DNA from: Methylobacterium frigidaeris
GTDB lineage: Bacteria > Pseudomonadota > Alphaproteobacteria > Rhizobiales > Beijerinckiaceae
Assembly: GCF_022179185.1 (NCBI RefSeq)
Contig: NZ_BPQJ01000044.1
Location: 1 to 56,045, forward strand
Length of the DNA stretch: 56,045 bases
Direction of reading: 5' to 3'
This document shows, piece after piece, positions 28,901-37,557 of this stretch. A model generated the notes under the pieces. The model did not search any database and was not told the DNA's origin. It saw nothing but the letters and a program-made list of their open reading frames with translations. Positions within the stretch are counted from its first letter, which is position 1. Every line of letters starts with the position of its first letter. The translations under genes and the position numbers were made by a program.

Positions 28901-29324
28901 CCGGGGCGTGCGAGACGCTGAAATACGCTTCCTCCCGGTAGCCGGCCCGCTCCATCAGGAGCGGCAGGGCCGCTGTCCAGTTGGCCTCACCGGTCTGCAT
29001 CACACGGGCAATCATCGGGCCTAGCGTGTCCCATGACGCGGCCAGCGTGACGCGGATGTCGCCACCGAGCGCGTCCGGGTGCCCGGCACCGATGAGCTTG
29101 GCGTAGGCGTCGTTGTAGACTTGGGTGAACTCGCCCCCCCAGGTCAGGATCATCGGGTACTGCGAGGACAGGAGCGTGCGCACGGTCGAGCGCAGGCTCT
29201 GCGGCCAGGCGGCAACGGGACCGAGCGGCGTCCGTGCCCAGTCGAGGGTGCGGGCAAGTGCGCGAACCTCGCCGGGACCACGGAAAAGCGTCTCTGCGGC
29301 ATCGCCGTGCCTCGCAACGCTCAT
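25905..29324 (-). CDS. Hybrid sensor histidine kinase with two kinase cores and two receivers
   Basis: The 1139-residue cytosolic protein reads, in order: a PAS-like sensor (residues ~30-165), GAF-like domain (~175-330), a HisKA site with the phospho-His in SNVSHEFRTPLT (~352), HATPase with N-box NLLSNAYKFT and GSGIGLAL (~455-570), receiver 1 with the Asp in LLLTDVMMP (~630-745), a second HisKA-like site GGVAHDFNNLLAAV (~780), a second HATPase with ATNARDALQGGGEV and GTGLGLAQ, and receiver 2 with LLLTDYAMPG (~1005-1115). All phospho-acceptors are present. There are no membrane segments. It overlaps the upstream kinase gene as ATGA, so the two are translationally coupled. No DNA-binding output regulator is adjacent. 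Confidence 0.9.
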   Translation of the reverse strand: MSVARHGDAAETLFRGPGEVRALARTLDWARTPLGPVAAWPQSLRSTVRTLLSSQYPMILTWGGEFTQVYNDAYAKLIGAGHPDALGGDIRVTLAASWDTLGPMIARVMQTGEANWTAALPLLMERAGYREEAYFSVSHAPAEDDEGRIVGMLAVCSEVTAQVVGERRLGLLRDLAARAGETRSVEATCVDVAGALSGERLDVPFALLFLRDAGGSLSLGAAVGIDGAHPLASPEAEATWPFERALAGATVSVGGLGPVIGMAGGLWGDLVEDALVIPIAGEVGSEPLGVLVLGISPSRALDEGYRGFLDLVAGQVSTALRNARAYEEERRRAEALAELDRAKTRFFSNVSHEFRTPLTLMLGPLEEALQDPGVAPESRAELEVAHRNALRLLRLVNTLLDFSRVEAGRVQATFAPADLAALTADLASTFRSTVERGGLALQVECTPLPEPVFVDRDMWEKVVLNLLSNAYKFTFHGGIDVRLGSAPEGVRLTVADTGVGIPAEALPHVFDRFHRIEGSRSRSHEGSGIGLALVHDLVSLHGGDIEVRSLIGEGTTFTVTIPFGRSHLPAERVVEAVAAPVESQARGYIEEALRWLPDEPSNVVPLRGPFEAAPSGDGRRRIILADDNADMRAYVERLLGQDHRVVALADGAAALDALRAAPADLLLTDVMMPVLDGIALTRAVRADPTLRTVPVIMLSARAGAEAGVEGLEAGADDYLVKPFSARELQARVRANLELSRLRAEAQEQAVQARKMEAIEQLTGGVAHDFNNLLAAVMGSVELAERKVTDERALRLLRNAMQAAQRGARLTEQLLAFSLRQPLEARAVDLNGVLSAMAEQLRRTLGGGTAVVTRLAADLWPAVADGHRVELAVLNLATNARDALQGGGEVRIETENLPAGAPRPGMVPAGDLVVLTVADTGEGMPPEVLARAFEPFFTTKPQGKGTGLGLAQVYGTARQLGGAITLRSRPGEGTTASVYLPRAEGLAVADVSRMHGRRHAADATRILVVDDDPQVRAVAVTLLEELGYGVTEADGGAEALRVLREGGRIDLLLTDYAMPGMTGTELAGRALAVDPTLGVLMMTGYADAAALPSEGVPVLRKPFALDDLRAAVEGLDAERMGRVLPFRRPDEADDEGGQLA

Positions 29325-32155
29325 TGGTCCCTCTCCGGCTCCCGGCCCGACCGCACGGGCCGCGCCTCGATCAGGTCCCGGATGCGCGAGGCCAGCGCCT
29401 CCATCGCGAACGGCTTGGTGAGCACCTGCATTCCGCAGTCCAGGTAGCCGTTGCCGACCGCCGCGTTCTCCGCGTAGCCGGTGATGAACAGCACCTTCAA
29501 GTCGGGCCGGGTGACGCGGGCCGCGTCCGCGACCTGCCGCCCGTTCATGCCACCCGGCAAGCCGACGTCGGTGACCAGGAGGTCGATACGCGCATCGGAT
29601 TGCAGCACCCTCAGCCCGGAAGGTCCGTCCGCCGCCTCGATGGCCGTGTAGCCCAGATCCTCCAGCACTTCCGTGACGAGCATGCGGATAGAGGGTTCGT
29701 CGTCGATGACCAGCACCGTCTCACCCCGCTCGGCCCGGGGCGCCCCGGCGAGGTCCGGCATCCGCTCGGAGCCCGGGGCGTCGCCGTGGTGGCGGGGCAG
29801 GTAGAGGCACACCGTCGTGCCCTGGCCGACTTCCGAGTAGATGCGGACCTGACCGCCGGACTGGCGGACGAAACCATAGATCATCGACAAGCCGAGGCCG
29901 GTGCCTTGGCCGATGGGCTTGGTGGTGAAGAACGGCTCGAACGCCTTTGCGATGACGTCGGGCGTCATGCCCGTGCCGGTGTCCGTGACGCAGAGCGACA
30001 GGTACTGTCCCACGGACATGTCCCGCTCGCGCGCGATGCGGTCGTCGAGCCAGCGGTTGGCGGTCTCGACGGTGATCCGTCCCCCGTCCGGCATGGCGTC
30101 GCGGGCGTTTATGCAAAGGTTCAGCAGCGCGTTCTCAAGTTGGCTCGAGTCGACCAGCGCCGACCACAGGCCGGCTGAGCCCACCACCTCGATGTGCACC
30201 GACGGGCCGACCGTTCGGCGGATGAGTTCCTCCATGCCGTGGATCAACGCATTCACGTCGGTCGGCTTTGGGTCGAGTGTCTGGCGTCGAGAGAAGGCGA
30301 GCAGGCGGTGAGTCAGCGCCGCTGCCCGCTTCGACGCACCCTGCGCCGCCGCCATGTATCGGTCGAGATCGGTCAGCCGCCCCTGGCTCATCCGAGTTTG
30401 CATCAGCTCCAGCGATCCCGTGATGCCGGTGAGCAGGTTGTTAAAGTCGTGCGCGATGCCGCCGGTCAATTGGCCGACCGCTTCCATCTTCTGAGATTGC
30501 CGCAGCGCCTCCTCAGTGTCAGCGAGGGCCTGCGCGGCTTCCTTCTCGGCCGTGATGTCTCGACCGACCGCGTGGATGAGGTTCTCGGCCGGAACCGCCG
30601 TCCACGAGAGCCAGCGGTAACTGCCGTCCTTGTGGCGGTAGCGGTTCACGAAGCGCAAGGTCGTCAGGCCTTCCGAGAGTTTGCCGACCTCGGCAAGCGT
30701 TGCCGCCACGTCGTCCGGGTGGACGAGGTCCATGAAGGCGCCGCCGACGAGATCGCGCTCGCCCCAGCCGAGCAGCGATGTCCAAGCCGGGTTCACCGCC
30801 TCGATGGTTGCGTCGTAGCGGGCGACCAGCATGATGTCGGTTGAGAGCCGCCACATGCGGTCGCGGTCGGCGGTCCGCTCCGCCACCAGGGCTTCGAGTT
30901 CCTCGCGAGAGCGCGCGAGCACCTCGCGCGCCTCGACGATGTCCTGGATGTCGGTGCAGGTGCCGAACCAGCGGGTGATCAGCCCGGCTCCGTCACGCAT
31001 CGGGAGGGCCCGGCCGAGCGTCCAGCGGTACTGTCCGGAGTGGTGGCGCAGTCGGTACTCGATACGGTAGGGCTCGCCCGTCGCGAGGGACTCGCCCCAG
31101 ACCTTCCAGGTCCGCTCCCGGTCCTCGGGGTGGACGATGTCCTCCCACTCCTCGCCGTCGGTCGAGCCAGGCGTCACGCCGGTGAAGTCGTACCAACGCT
31201 GGTTGTAGTAGTCGTGGTAGCCGTCAGCCCTCGTCGACCAGACCATCTGGTCGATGGAGTTGGCAATGGCCTGGAACCTCGCCTCGGCCTCGCGAAGCTC
31301 GTCCTCGCGCTCGCGCCGCTCCGTCACGTCCCGGTAAAACAACGCAAGGCCTTCCGGGTGAGGGTAGGCGCGAACCTCCAGCCAGGCGGCGTGCCCGTCC
31401 GGCCAGACATAGCGGTGTTCAAGCGTCAGGGGGATGCGCTCCTGCATCGCGCGCAGGTACATCTGACCGATGGGCATGAACTCGGAGCCCGGGTAGACTT
31501 CCCAGTGCGAGCGGCCCACGACTTGGTCGGGCAGCCTTTCCTCAAGCCGGAAACCCTCGGCGTTCATCTGCAGGATGCGAAAGTCGTGGTCGAGGAGCAT
31601 GAAGCCCTCGCCCATGCCCTCCAGCACGCCCGAGGCGCGGGCCTCGCTGGCGCGCAGGGCCTCTTCGGCCTTCACCTTGGCTGTCGTCTCGGTGCAGGCG
31701 CAAAACATCCCGCGAACGATGGCGGCTTCGTCGCGGATCGGCGAGTAGGAGAAGGTGAAGTAGGTCCTCTCGTCATACCCGCGCCGGTTCATCGTGAGCG
31801 GCAGGTTCTCGGCCCAGGTCGCCTCGCCCGCCATGGCGCTGGTGACGTATGGCGTGATGGCGTCCCAGATCTCGTGCCAAATGTCGCGAAAGCGGCGGCC
31901 CAGGGCAGCCGGGTGCTTGTCGCCGAGGATCTCCGCATAGGCGTCGTTGTAGAGGAAGCCGAGTTCCGGCCCCCAGGCGGCGAACATCGGGAACCTGGAG
32001 CCCAGCATCAGGCTTACGACCGAGCTCAGCGCCTGCGGCCAGGTCTCCGGCGCGCCAAGCGGCGAGGCCGACCAGTCGTGGGCGCGCATGCGCGCTCCCA
32101 TCTCACCGCCTCCCGACAGACATGCGACGGTCAAAGACGGGGCACTTTCGGACAT
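29321..32155 (-). CDS. Multi-PAS hybrid sensor histidine kinase
   Basis: The 944-residue cytosolic protein has about four PAS domains (residues ~20-165, ~175-290, ~295-420, ~430-545; for example WSTRADGYHDYYNQRWYDFT and a PAC-type HPEDRERTWKVW), then a HisKA site GGIAHDFNNLLTGITG, a HATPase with CINARDAMPDGG and GTGLGLSM, and a C-terminal receiver with the Asp in LLVTDVGLPGG and the conserved Lys in LTKPF. The first PAS is similar in layout to that of the downstream kinase (PLGxxxxWPQxLxS), indicating related sensors. Its stop overlaps the next start as ATGA. It is a close paralogue of the pseudogene at 46413-47194. Confidence 0.9.
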   Translation of the reverse strand: MSESAPSLTVACLSGGGEMGARMRAHDWSASPLGAPETWPQALSSVVSLMLGSRFPMFAAWGPELGFLYNDAYAEILGDKHPAALGRRFRDIWHEIWDAITPYVTSAMAGEATWAENLPLTMNRRGYDERTYFTFSYSPIRDEAAIVRGMFCACTETTAKVKAEEALRASEARASGVLEGMGEGFMLLDHDFRILQMNAEGFRLEERLPDQVVGRSHWEVYPGSEFMPIGQMYLRAMQERIPLTLEHRYVWPDGHAAWLEVRAYPHPEGLALFYRDVTERREREDELREAEARFQAIANSIDQMVWSTRADGYHDYYNQRWYDFTGVTPGSTDGEEWEDIVHPEDRERTWKVWGESLATGEPYRIEYRLRHHSGQYRWTLGRALPMRDGAGLITRWFGTCTDIQDIVEAREVLARSREELEALVAERTADRDRMWRLSTDIMLVARYDATIEAVNPAWTSLLGWGERDLVGGAFMDLVHPDDVAATLAEVGKLSEGLTTLRFVNRYRHKDGSYRWLSWTAVPAENLIHAVGRDITAEKEAAQALADTEEALRQSQKMEAVGQLTGGIAHDFNNLLTGITGSLELMQTRMSQGRLTDLDRYMAAAQGASKRAAALTHRLLAFSRRQTLDPKPTDVNALIHGMEELIRRTVGPSVHIEVVGSAGLWSALVDSSQLENALLNLCINARDAMPDGGRITVETANRWLDDRIARERDMSVGQYLSLCVTDTGTGMTPDVIAKAFEPFFTTKPIGQGTGLGLSMIYGFVRQSGGQVRIYSEVGQGTTVCLYLPRHHGDAPGSERMPDLAGAPRAERGETVLVIDDEPSIRMLVTEVLEDLGYTAIEAADGPSGLRVLQSDARIDLLVTDVGLPGGMNGRQVADAARVTRPDLKVLFITGYAENAAVGNGYLDCGMQVLTKPFAMEALASRIRDLIEARPVRSGREPERDQ

Positions 32156-32362
32156 GTTCTGCGGTCAAGTCTGAACGGTGGGGTATGGCAAGCGGGAGGA
32201 ACTCCCCGCCGCTCGCCGCTTCCGGTCGGCCATGATGCGTGGTGATGGCGAGTTTGCGGCACCGTGCTGGAAACGCCGCGGTGGCCTTGGGGTTGCCCCG
32301 CCGTCTGGGCCGCCGAGGCCGGGAAACCGGCGTTTGTCCAGCAGGTCCGGGCCGTCGTCTCA

Positions 32363-32894
32363 CGTGCCGGACCGCGGACGGGCCACGCGCTGGAGGATGC
32401 GCGAGAGCTGCTCGGCAGAGTAGGGCTTGTGCAGGAGCTCGAAGCCGTGGTCGCCCTCCCGGGCGAGCACGTGGCTGTAGCCAGAGGTAAGCACCACAGC
32501 GGGCGACGGCGCGCCGGCCCTGAGGCGGTCTATCTCGGCCTGGAGCGCCGAGACCTTGGGCTCCATGAGGTCCGCATCCGCCAGCGCCTCGTCGCGGATC
32601 TGCTCGTTCGTCTGGCGCTCCCGGGCCGTCACGATGCGCGCCTGCTCAAGCACCTGCGCGCCGAACCGGGTCAGCCCCCCTGCAGCGCCAAGCGCAACCC
32701 GGCCTCCTCGATCATCGGCTGATAGTCGCGCCTGGCGTTCCACCGGGCGAGCGACGGCCCGATGTCCTGGTGCGAGCGCCTCCAAGTTCCTTGCGCACGG
32801 CCCCGACCGAGACGCGCTCCTTGGCGCTGCCCCCAGGGTTCGTGCGCGCCCATATCGTGTCAACCGCCGCGCAAACTTGGTACTCGGTCACCAT
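32363..32894 (-). pseudogene. Chimeric pseudogene: kfrA N-terminus joined to a receiver-domain end
   Basis: From the ATG at 32894 the product starts VTEYQVCAAVDTIWARTNPG and SAKERVSVGAVRKELGG, the DNA-binding start of KfrA-type plasmid proteins. Frameshifts then move it through GPSLARWNARRDYQ to TRFGAQVLEQARIVTARERQ and the coiled-coil start ALQAEIDRLRAG. There it joins AVVLTSGYSHVLAREGDHGF and ELLHKPYSAEQLSRIL, which is the last third of a response-regulator receiver with its conserved Lys. The coiled-coil body of KfrA and the front of the receiver are missing. It is a recombination scar ending near the kinase operon start. Confidence 0.7.
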
Positions 32895-33123
32895 GCCGCC
32901 ATCCTCGTCCGCCGCAGCGATGATACGGCGCGGGCGTGAAGAATCGGTCGCCGCGGAACCGGAACTCCGAGACGAACGGGTCACGCGTCCCGGTTCCCGT
33001 TACGCGTTTTCCCGCGCGTCGCGCCGGCGGCCGTCCGGAAAGCCTAGGTGGATCCACTATACTCCGCCCGAGTTCCCGGGTTGGCGGTCGCCGGTTGCCG
33101 GCACCGCACCGGAGTGCCCGCAC

Positions 33124-33675
33124 TTGTCCAAGACCGCACCGCCGCTGAGCCGCCTGCCGACCTTCTCCGACGATGGCCACGTGCATGTCGTCGTCGAGAC
33201 GCCGAAGGGCAGTCCGAATAAGTACGCCTTCTCGGACGCGCTCGGCGCCTTCCAGTTCAAGATGGTCCTGCCGGAGGGCATGAGCTTCCCATACGACTTC
33301 GGCATGATCCCCTCGACCAGGGGAGCCGACGGCGACCCGCTCGATGTCCTGCTCCTGCTCGACGCGCCGGCCTTCCCGGGCTGTGTGCTGGAAGCGCGGC
33401 TGGTCGGCGTCGTCGAGGCCGAGCAGCGGGAGCGCGACGGCACCTGGGAGCGCAACGACCGGCTGATCGGCATGGCGGTGAAGGCCAGGACCCACGCACA
33501 CATCCACGCGCTCGACGACCTGCGCCCAGGCATGCTGGACGAGGTCGAGGCGTTCTTCGGTCACTACAACCAGCTTGCCGGCAAGGACTTCAGGGTGCTC
33601 TGCCGCGGTGACGCTGAGGCGGCGCTCGCCCTGGTCAGCCAAGGCGCCGAGGCGTTCGGGAAGGTAGGCGACTGA
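33124..33675 (+). CDS. ppa: Inorganic pyrophosphatase, family I
   Basis: About 183 residues, hydrolysing pyrophosphate to phosphate in the cytosol. The active-site pieces are VVVETPKGSPNKY (Glu, Lys, Tyr), FPYDFGMIPSTRG, and GADGDPLDVLLLLD with the metal-binding aspartates; the later NDRLIGMAVKA replaces the usual DxK pattern, so it belongs to a divergent clade. I chose the TTG at 33124 (SKTAPPLSRLPTF) because GGAG precedes it and the sequence upstream loses coding character; the frame stays open to 32770. It is read away from the pseudogene and towards the next kinase gene. Confidence 0.82.
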   Translation: MSKTAPPLSRLPTFSDDGHVHVVVETPKGSPNKYAFSDALGAFQFKMVLPEGMSFPYDFGMIPSTRGADGDPLDVLLLLDAPAFPGCVLEARLVGVVEAEQRERDGTWERNDRLIGMAVKARTHAHIHALDDLRPGMLDEVEAFFGHYNQLAGKDFRVLCRGDAEAALALVSQGAEAFGKVGD

Positions 33676-33857
33676 TCCAGGCTGTTATGGCCGCCCGGAC
33701 CTGCCATCCTATGCCAATGACAGCTCTCGGAGGCCAAGCGGCTATTCCAACGGGTCTGTTCGAAAGGCCGAAAGTGGCGCGGGGCGGATGTTCGAACGGC
33801 GTGCATCCCGAAGCTGCAGCGCGTAGGAGGGACGCCCCACTGCTCTCCTTCCTCCTA

Positions 33858-35384
33858 ATGCGCAAACTCCTGAGCAGGCTCGGCCTGCGGTTCGAAGATC
33901 CCGTCGACGAGCGTACTTTCGTGACGCGCTTCACCCTCGACGACCTACCCCGCACGCAGGCTGCGATGATCCTCGGCGCTTGCGTCTACTGCGCCTTCGC
34001 CGTCTGGGACTGGATCCTCGACCCGGCGCACTGGACTGAGACCCTGTTCCTTCGCCTCGCCGTCGCGCTCGCCGTACTCCTGCCTGCAACCGCGGCGCTG
34101 CGCTGGCCTGCCGCGCGGCGATGGGCCGAGCAGATCTACCTCAGCTACTGCGTCGTGCCCGGTTGCGTGCTCAGCTTGATCTACCTGCGGCTGGGACCCG
34201 GCTTCGACCATGCCGCTGCGGGCATGATCGTCGTCATCCTGTTCGTCTCGACGCTGTTGCCGCTGCGCTTGTCCTCGCTCGCGGCGTTCTGCGGCCTGAC
34301 TTGGCTCTGCTTCGCCGTATGCGAATCCTTCGCGGTGCATGAGCGGGCGGGCATGCGCTTCGTGAACAACTTCGAGATTGGCATGGCATACGCGCTCTCG
34401 CTCTACGCTGTCGGCGCACGAGAGGTGCGAGCTCGGCGCCAATTCCAGACGGAGGAGGCGCTTCGGCGGGAGAAGGAGCGATCGGAGACGGCCCTGTCCG
34501 AGTTGCGCGAGGCCCAGGCCCATCTCGTGCAAGCCGAGAAGCTGGCCGCCCTTGGCCAGCTCGTGGCGGGAGTGGCTCACGAGATCAACACGCCGATCGG
34601 CTTGGCGCTGACCACGTCGACCGCCGCCGAGGGCGATCTGAGGCATCTCCAGCGCGCCGTTGAATCAGGCCAACTGCGCCGGTCGGATCTCACGCACGGC
34701 TTCGCGCGGCTGAGCGAGGGGATGCGGCTGCTGTTCTCCAATCTCACGCGGGCAGCCGACCTCGTGAACAGCTTCAAGCAGGTCGCAGTCGACCAAGCCA
34801 GTGCGGAGCGGCGCACCTTCGAGCTGCACGGCTGGCTTGAGGAGCTGATGAGCACGCTCGGGCCGCTCGTGCGGCGCAAGGGCCACACGATGCGGATCCG
34901 CTGTGAGGACGGGATCATACTCGACTCCCATCCCGGCGCACTGGCGCAGGTGATAAGCAATCTGGCGCTCAACGCTATCGTGCATGGTTATCCCGACGGT
35001 CGATCGGGCGTACTCGACGTCGCGGCGTATCGTTCGGGCGAGGATCGACTGCGCATCATCATCGCCGACGACGGCATCGGCATCCCGTCGGAGCACCTGA
35101 GCAAGGTGTTTGACCCCTTCTTCACTACGCGGCGCGACAAAGGCAGTACGGGCCTTGGGCTGCACATCGTCTTCAACCTTGTTGCCTCGACCCTGCAGGG
35201 TCAGATCACGCTGTCGAGCAACGGGGGCGGAGGCACGTGCTTCACCATCGACTTGCCTCTCTCGGTGGATGAAGTGGAGGTGAGCGAAGCAGCCGAGCCG
35301 CAAGCGACCAAGCGGGTGAACCTCGGTTCGGTGGTTGTCTCGTCCGCGCCATTGGTCGAACCTAATGCGAACGGATCAGAGTGA
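33858..35384 (+). CDS. Membrane sensor histidine kinase
   Basis: From the ATG at 33858 the product has about 508 residues. Residues ~30-200 hold five or six membrane helices (for example AAMILGACVYCAFAVWDWIL, MIVVILFVSTLLPLRLSSLA), followed by a coiled coil (EALRREKERSETALSELREA). The kinase core has the phospho-His in QLVAGVAHEINTPIGLAL, N-box NLALNAIVHGYP, and G-boxes IADDGIGIP and GSTGLGLH. There is no receiver, so it needs a separate regulator, which is not adjacent. The frame is open further upstream to 33687; no good ribosome binding site marks this ATG, so the start is uncertain. Confidence 0.82.
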   Translation: MRKLLSRLGLRFEDPVDERTFVTRFTLDDLPRTQAAMILGACVYCAFAVWDWILDPAHWTETLFLRLAVALAVLLPATAALRWPAARRWAEQIYLSYCVVPGCVLSLIYLRLGPGFDHAAAGMIVVILFVSTLLPLRLSSLAAFCGLTWLCFAVCESFAVHERAGMRFVNNFEIGMAYALSLYAVGAREVRARRQFQTEEALRREKERSETALSELREAQAHLVQAEKLAALGQLVAGVAHEINTPIGLALTTSTAAEGDLRHLQRAVESGQLRRSDLTHGFARLSEGMRLLFSNLTRAADLVNSFKQVAVDQASAERRTFELHGWLEELMSTLGPLVRRKGHTMRIRCEDGIILDSHPGALAQVISNLALNAIVHGYPDGRSGVLDVAAYRSGEDRLRIIIADDGIGIPSEHLSKVFDPFFTTRRDKGSTGLGLHIVFNLVASTLQGQITLSSNGGGGTCFTIDLPLSVDEVEVSEAAEPQATKRVNLGSVVVSSAPLVEPNANGSE

Positions 35385-35712
35385 CCCGAAACGGTCCTGC
35401 GCAGTGCATGTCGAGAATGTCTGGCTGCGAAGATTTTCCGGACATTAGATGCCTCGACACGGGCTCTTGACGTCCGTCGCTACGTGCACCTATGGCGTCA
35501 AGCACGTCAGCGGGAGCACCCTCGCGAGCTGTGAGGCCAGGAGGGGGGCTGCGGCCTGTAATGAGGCCGGTCCTGCCGCTTCTGCGGCGGCGGCTGGGTC
35601 GCCGTGATAGTGCCGATCACGCGGCTTCCCAGTTGCGTCCCCATCGAAACGAGCAGACATTGTCCCCGCTGCTCGCATCCGCGCGACGGCCTCGGCCCGA
35701 CAGGGGCACCTC
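35385..35712. other. Intergenic, nothing recognised
   Basis: Short frames on both strands overlap completely at 35490-35716 with Arg/Ala-rich shadow composition. No repeat, RNA gene or terminator with a T-run was identified. Confidence 0.3.
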
Positions 35713-35865
35713 ATGAACCGGACTCATCTTCCGCTTCACCTCCCGGCGGGGACACCGAGAGTAGCCGCGACCATCTTATCGGTGCGGATGGCGATCGCGG
35801 GTGCCGGGGGATTGGGCCTCGGATTGATTGCCGTAGCCGTCTTCGCCCTGCTCGTCAGCCGATAG
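35713..35865 (+). CDS. Possible small membrane protein
   Basis: A 50-codon frame starts at the ATG at 35713 after GGGGCACCTC and encodes a basic N-terminus (MNRTHLPLHL), a short linker, and one long hydrophobic helix (AGAGGLGLGLIAVAVFALLV) ending SR. This is a reasonable shape for a single-pass small membrane protein. The ribosome binding site is weak and no homologue comes to mind, so it may be spurious. Confidence 0.3.
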   Translation: MNRTHLPLHLPAGTPRVAATILSVRMAIAGAGGLGLGLIAVAVFALLVSR

Positions 35866-36166
35866 CGAACTGGCGGGAGGTCGGCCGCCCGGGCGTCGCG
35901 GCCGCGCGAACCCTCGTGTCGAACTGACCGTCAGCCCGGGTGATTCGGCGCGAAGGCGCAACACTCACACGGTGTCATCCGCCTGCCCCAACTCAAGCGC
36001 GTCAAGCCAAGCTACCGTCGCTTCGAAGCTCGGGAGGGGTTGTCGTTCAACGATGGCGCTTATTGGATGAACGGCAGCTCACACGTGGCTTGGCTGGTGC
36101 GCAAGCTTCGACGGGCGGAGCAGCCCGGCCGCCCCAGCGGCCGGGGAGAAAGTAAAGGAGAAAGTA
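35866..36166. other. Intergenic, nothing recognised
   Basis: No supported gene. The frame at 35940-36155 lacks a ribosome binding site. The last part lies just beyond the stop of the minus-strand secreted protein gene. Confidence 0.3.
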
Positions 36167-36439
36167 TTAGTGCTGGCGCCGCTCACGCGTCGTCGTAGTG
36201 CGCTCCTCACGTCGCTCCATCCGCTCTCTGCGCGGTTCTGGATCAACGCCGAGCACGCCACCGACAGTGCCAGTTGCCGCACCAACAGCTCCGCCGACAA
36301 CGCCGCCAACCGGTCCAGCCGCACGGTTTCCATCTTCGGCCCCGCGTTCAGCGCCCCGGACGGTACCCTGCGCCTGGGCCGACAGGGTCAACGCGGCAGG
36401 AGACATGAGGAGAGCTGCAATCAGAAGTGTGGTTTTCAT
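36167..36439 (-). CDS. Small secreted Gly-rich protein
   Basis: The 90-residue protein starts at the ATG at 36439 with AGAGGA upstream; the frame to 36694 is rejected. Residues 1-24 are a signal peptide (MKTTLLIAALLMSPAALTLS, cleavage after AQA). A Gly/Ala/Val-rich stretch (GPVGGVVGGAVGAATGTVGG) could be a hairpin-like membrane or surface-associated segment, and the C-terminus is strongly charged (RRERMERREERTTTTRERR). Proteins of this style are common and uncharacterised in Methylobacterium-type genomes. No partner genes lie nearby. Confidence 0.65.
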   Translation of the reverse strand: MKTTLLIAALLMSPAALTLSAQAQGTVRGAERGAEDGNRAAGPVGGVVGGAVGAATGTVGGVLGVDPEPRRERMERREERTTTTRERRQH

Positions 36440-37355
36440 GATGGCGTCCTCTGGCGCGCTTTTAAGTAGCCGGCAGCCAGTCACCTGCCGGTCGATACGC
36501 ACCAACGTTTGAAAGTCAGAAAGGTCGCAGTCCAGTGCGTGCGACCTATCATGACCTCCGACTGCGCCTTCAAGGACAGCTACCGGAACGCGAAGGCCAG
36601 CACGGGCCAGCGCTCCGCGGCGGTCAAGATACAGCCTCGGGTCCTGGCAGGCCATTGGCCCGATCTGCTCGATTTTTTTACGCTTATCCGACAAGTAATT
36701 ATCGCATCACAACTTACGTGACCGCCGGTGGCTGCGTACGGCACTATATCGTCAAACCAGTTACGCCTTTGCGAGCTGGTGCGGGGTGTTCAGTCCCCAG
36801 CCGACTGGTTGACAGCTGGGTGGCATTGATCGGCCTTGACCCGTCAGCCTATGGCATCCACAGCATGCACAGGACGAAGGTGGTGTTGGTCTACAAGCGG
36901 ACGGGCAATATCCACTCACGGCCATGCGCAGCAGGCCTGTGGCCGAGATCAGGCCCGCGCTACAGACGGCGAAGCGACGTCGCGTGATCGCGTTCATGGC
37001 GCTCTCCGACCTCAATAGCGGATCGGAGGAGCGTACACGCGTTCAGAACCATCAGGGATGGCGAAAGCGCGCGACCCTCGCGATCACGAAGAGCGATGCC
37101 GTCGTGGAGGCCTCCTCATCTCGCCGGATCCGAGTAGGCGACGCCGCGCCCACCCCTGGTGCTAATCGGCCGGAGGGCAAACGGTCGTGGCTGATGCTCG
37201 TCGCGACGCTCACCGGCCGGATGATCAAAGGACCGGCTCCAAGGAGCGGAACAGATCCCGAACAAAACAGGGGAACGGCGGGGAACGCCATGGGGAACAT
37301 AGGGAACACCGGGACCGCTCGGCCCGACAAAAGGTGTTCAGTTCCAGAGATTTAG
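36440..37355. other. Non-coding stretch left of the tRNA-Gly attachment site
   Basis: Overlapping frames on both strands have no ribosome binding sites or recognisable domains. A cluster of GGGAAC repeats lies at 37271-37316. If the tRNA fragment at 37356 is the element boundary, this DNA belongs to the replicon outside the element. Confidence 0.4.
37271..37316. repeat. GGGAAC direct-repeat cluster
   Basis: GGGAAC occurs at 37271, 37281, 37293 and 37302, followed by GGGACC at 37311, so five near-identical hexamers lie about 9-12 bp apart, close to one helical turn. The cluster is 40 bp from the tRNA-Gly end. Evenly spaced short repeats beside an attachment core may be arm-type sites for the integrase or a regulator; this is unproven. 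Confidence 0.4.
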
Positions 37356-37405
37356 TGGAGCGGGCGATCGGGATCGAACCGACGACATTCAGCTTGGGAA
37401 GCTGA
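37356..37405 (-). tRNA. tRNA-Gly(CCC) 3' part, likely attachment core
   Basis: Read on the minus strand, the sequence contains the right half of the anticodon arm region with loop TTCCCAA (anticodon CCC), the variable loop, a T-arm with GGTTCGATCCC, the acceptor strand CGCCCGC, and the CCA end. The D-arm and 5' acceptor strand are absent: at 37406 similarity to a tRNA stops. A 50-nt tRNA 3' portion directly before an integrase gene is the usual form of a tyrosine-integrase attachment core. The intact tRNA would be at the other end of the element, outside the window. Confidence 0.8.
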
Positions 37406-37557
37406 GTGCAGTACTTTCGGAACTCCCGGAATACCACGCCAGACGTTAACGCTGCCCTTGATTTCATTGTGAAATCCGGCCCCGCGCAGGCCATGCCGGG
37501 TTGCCAGGCGCCCGCCCCGATGGCTTGTATCAGCCTTGTATCAAGCCTGGAGGGACC

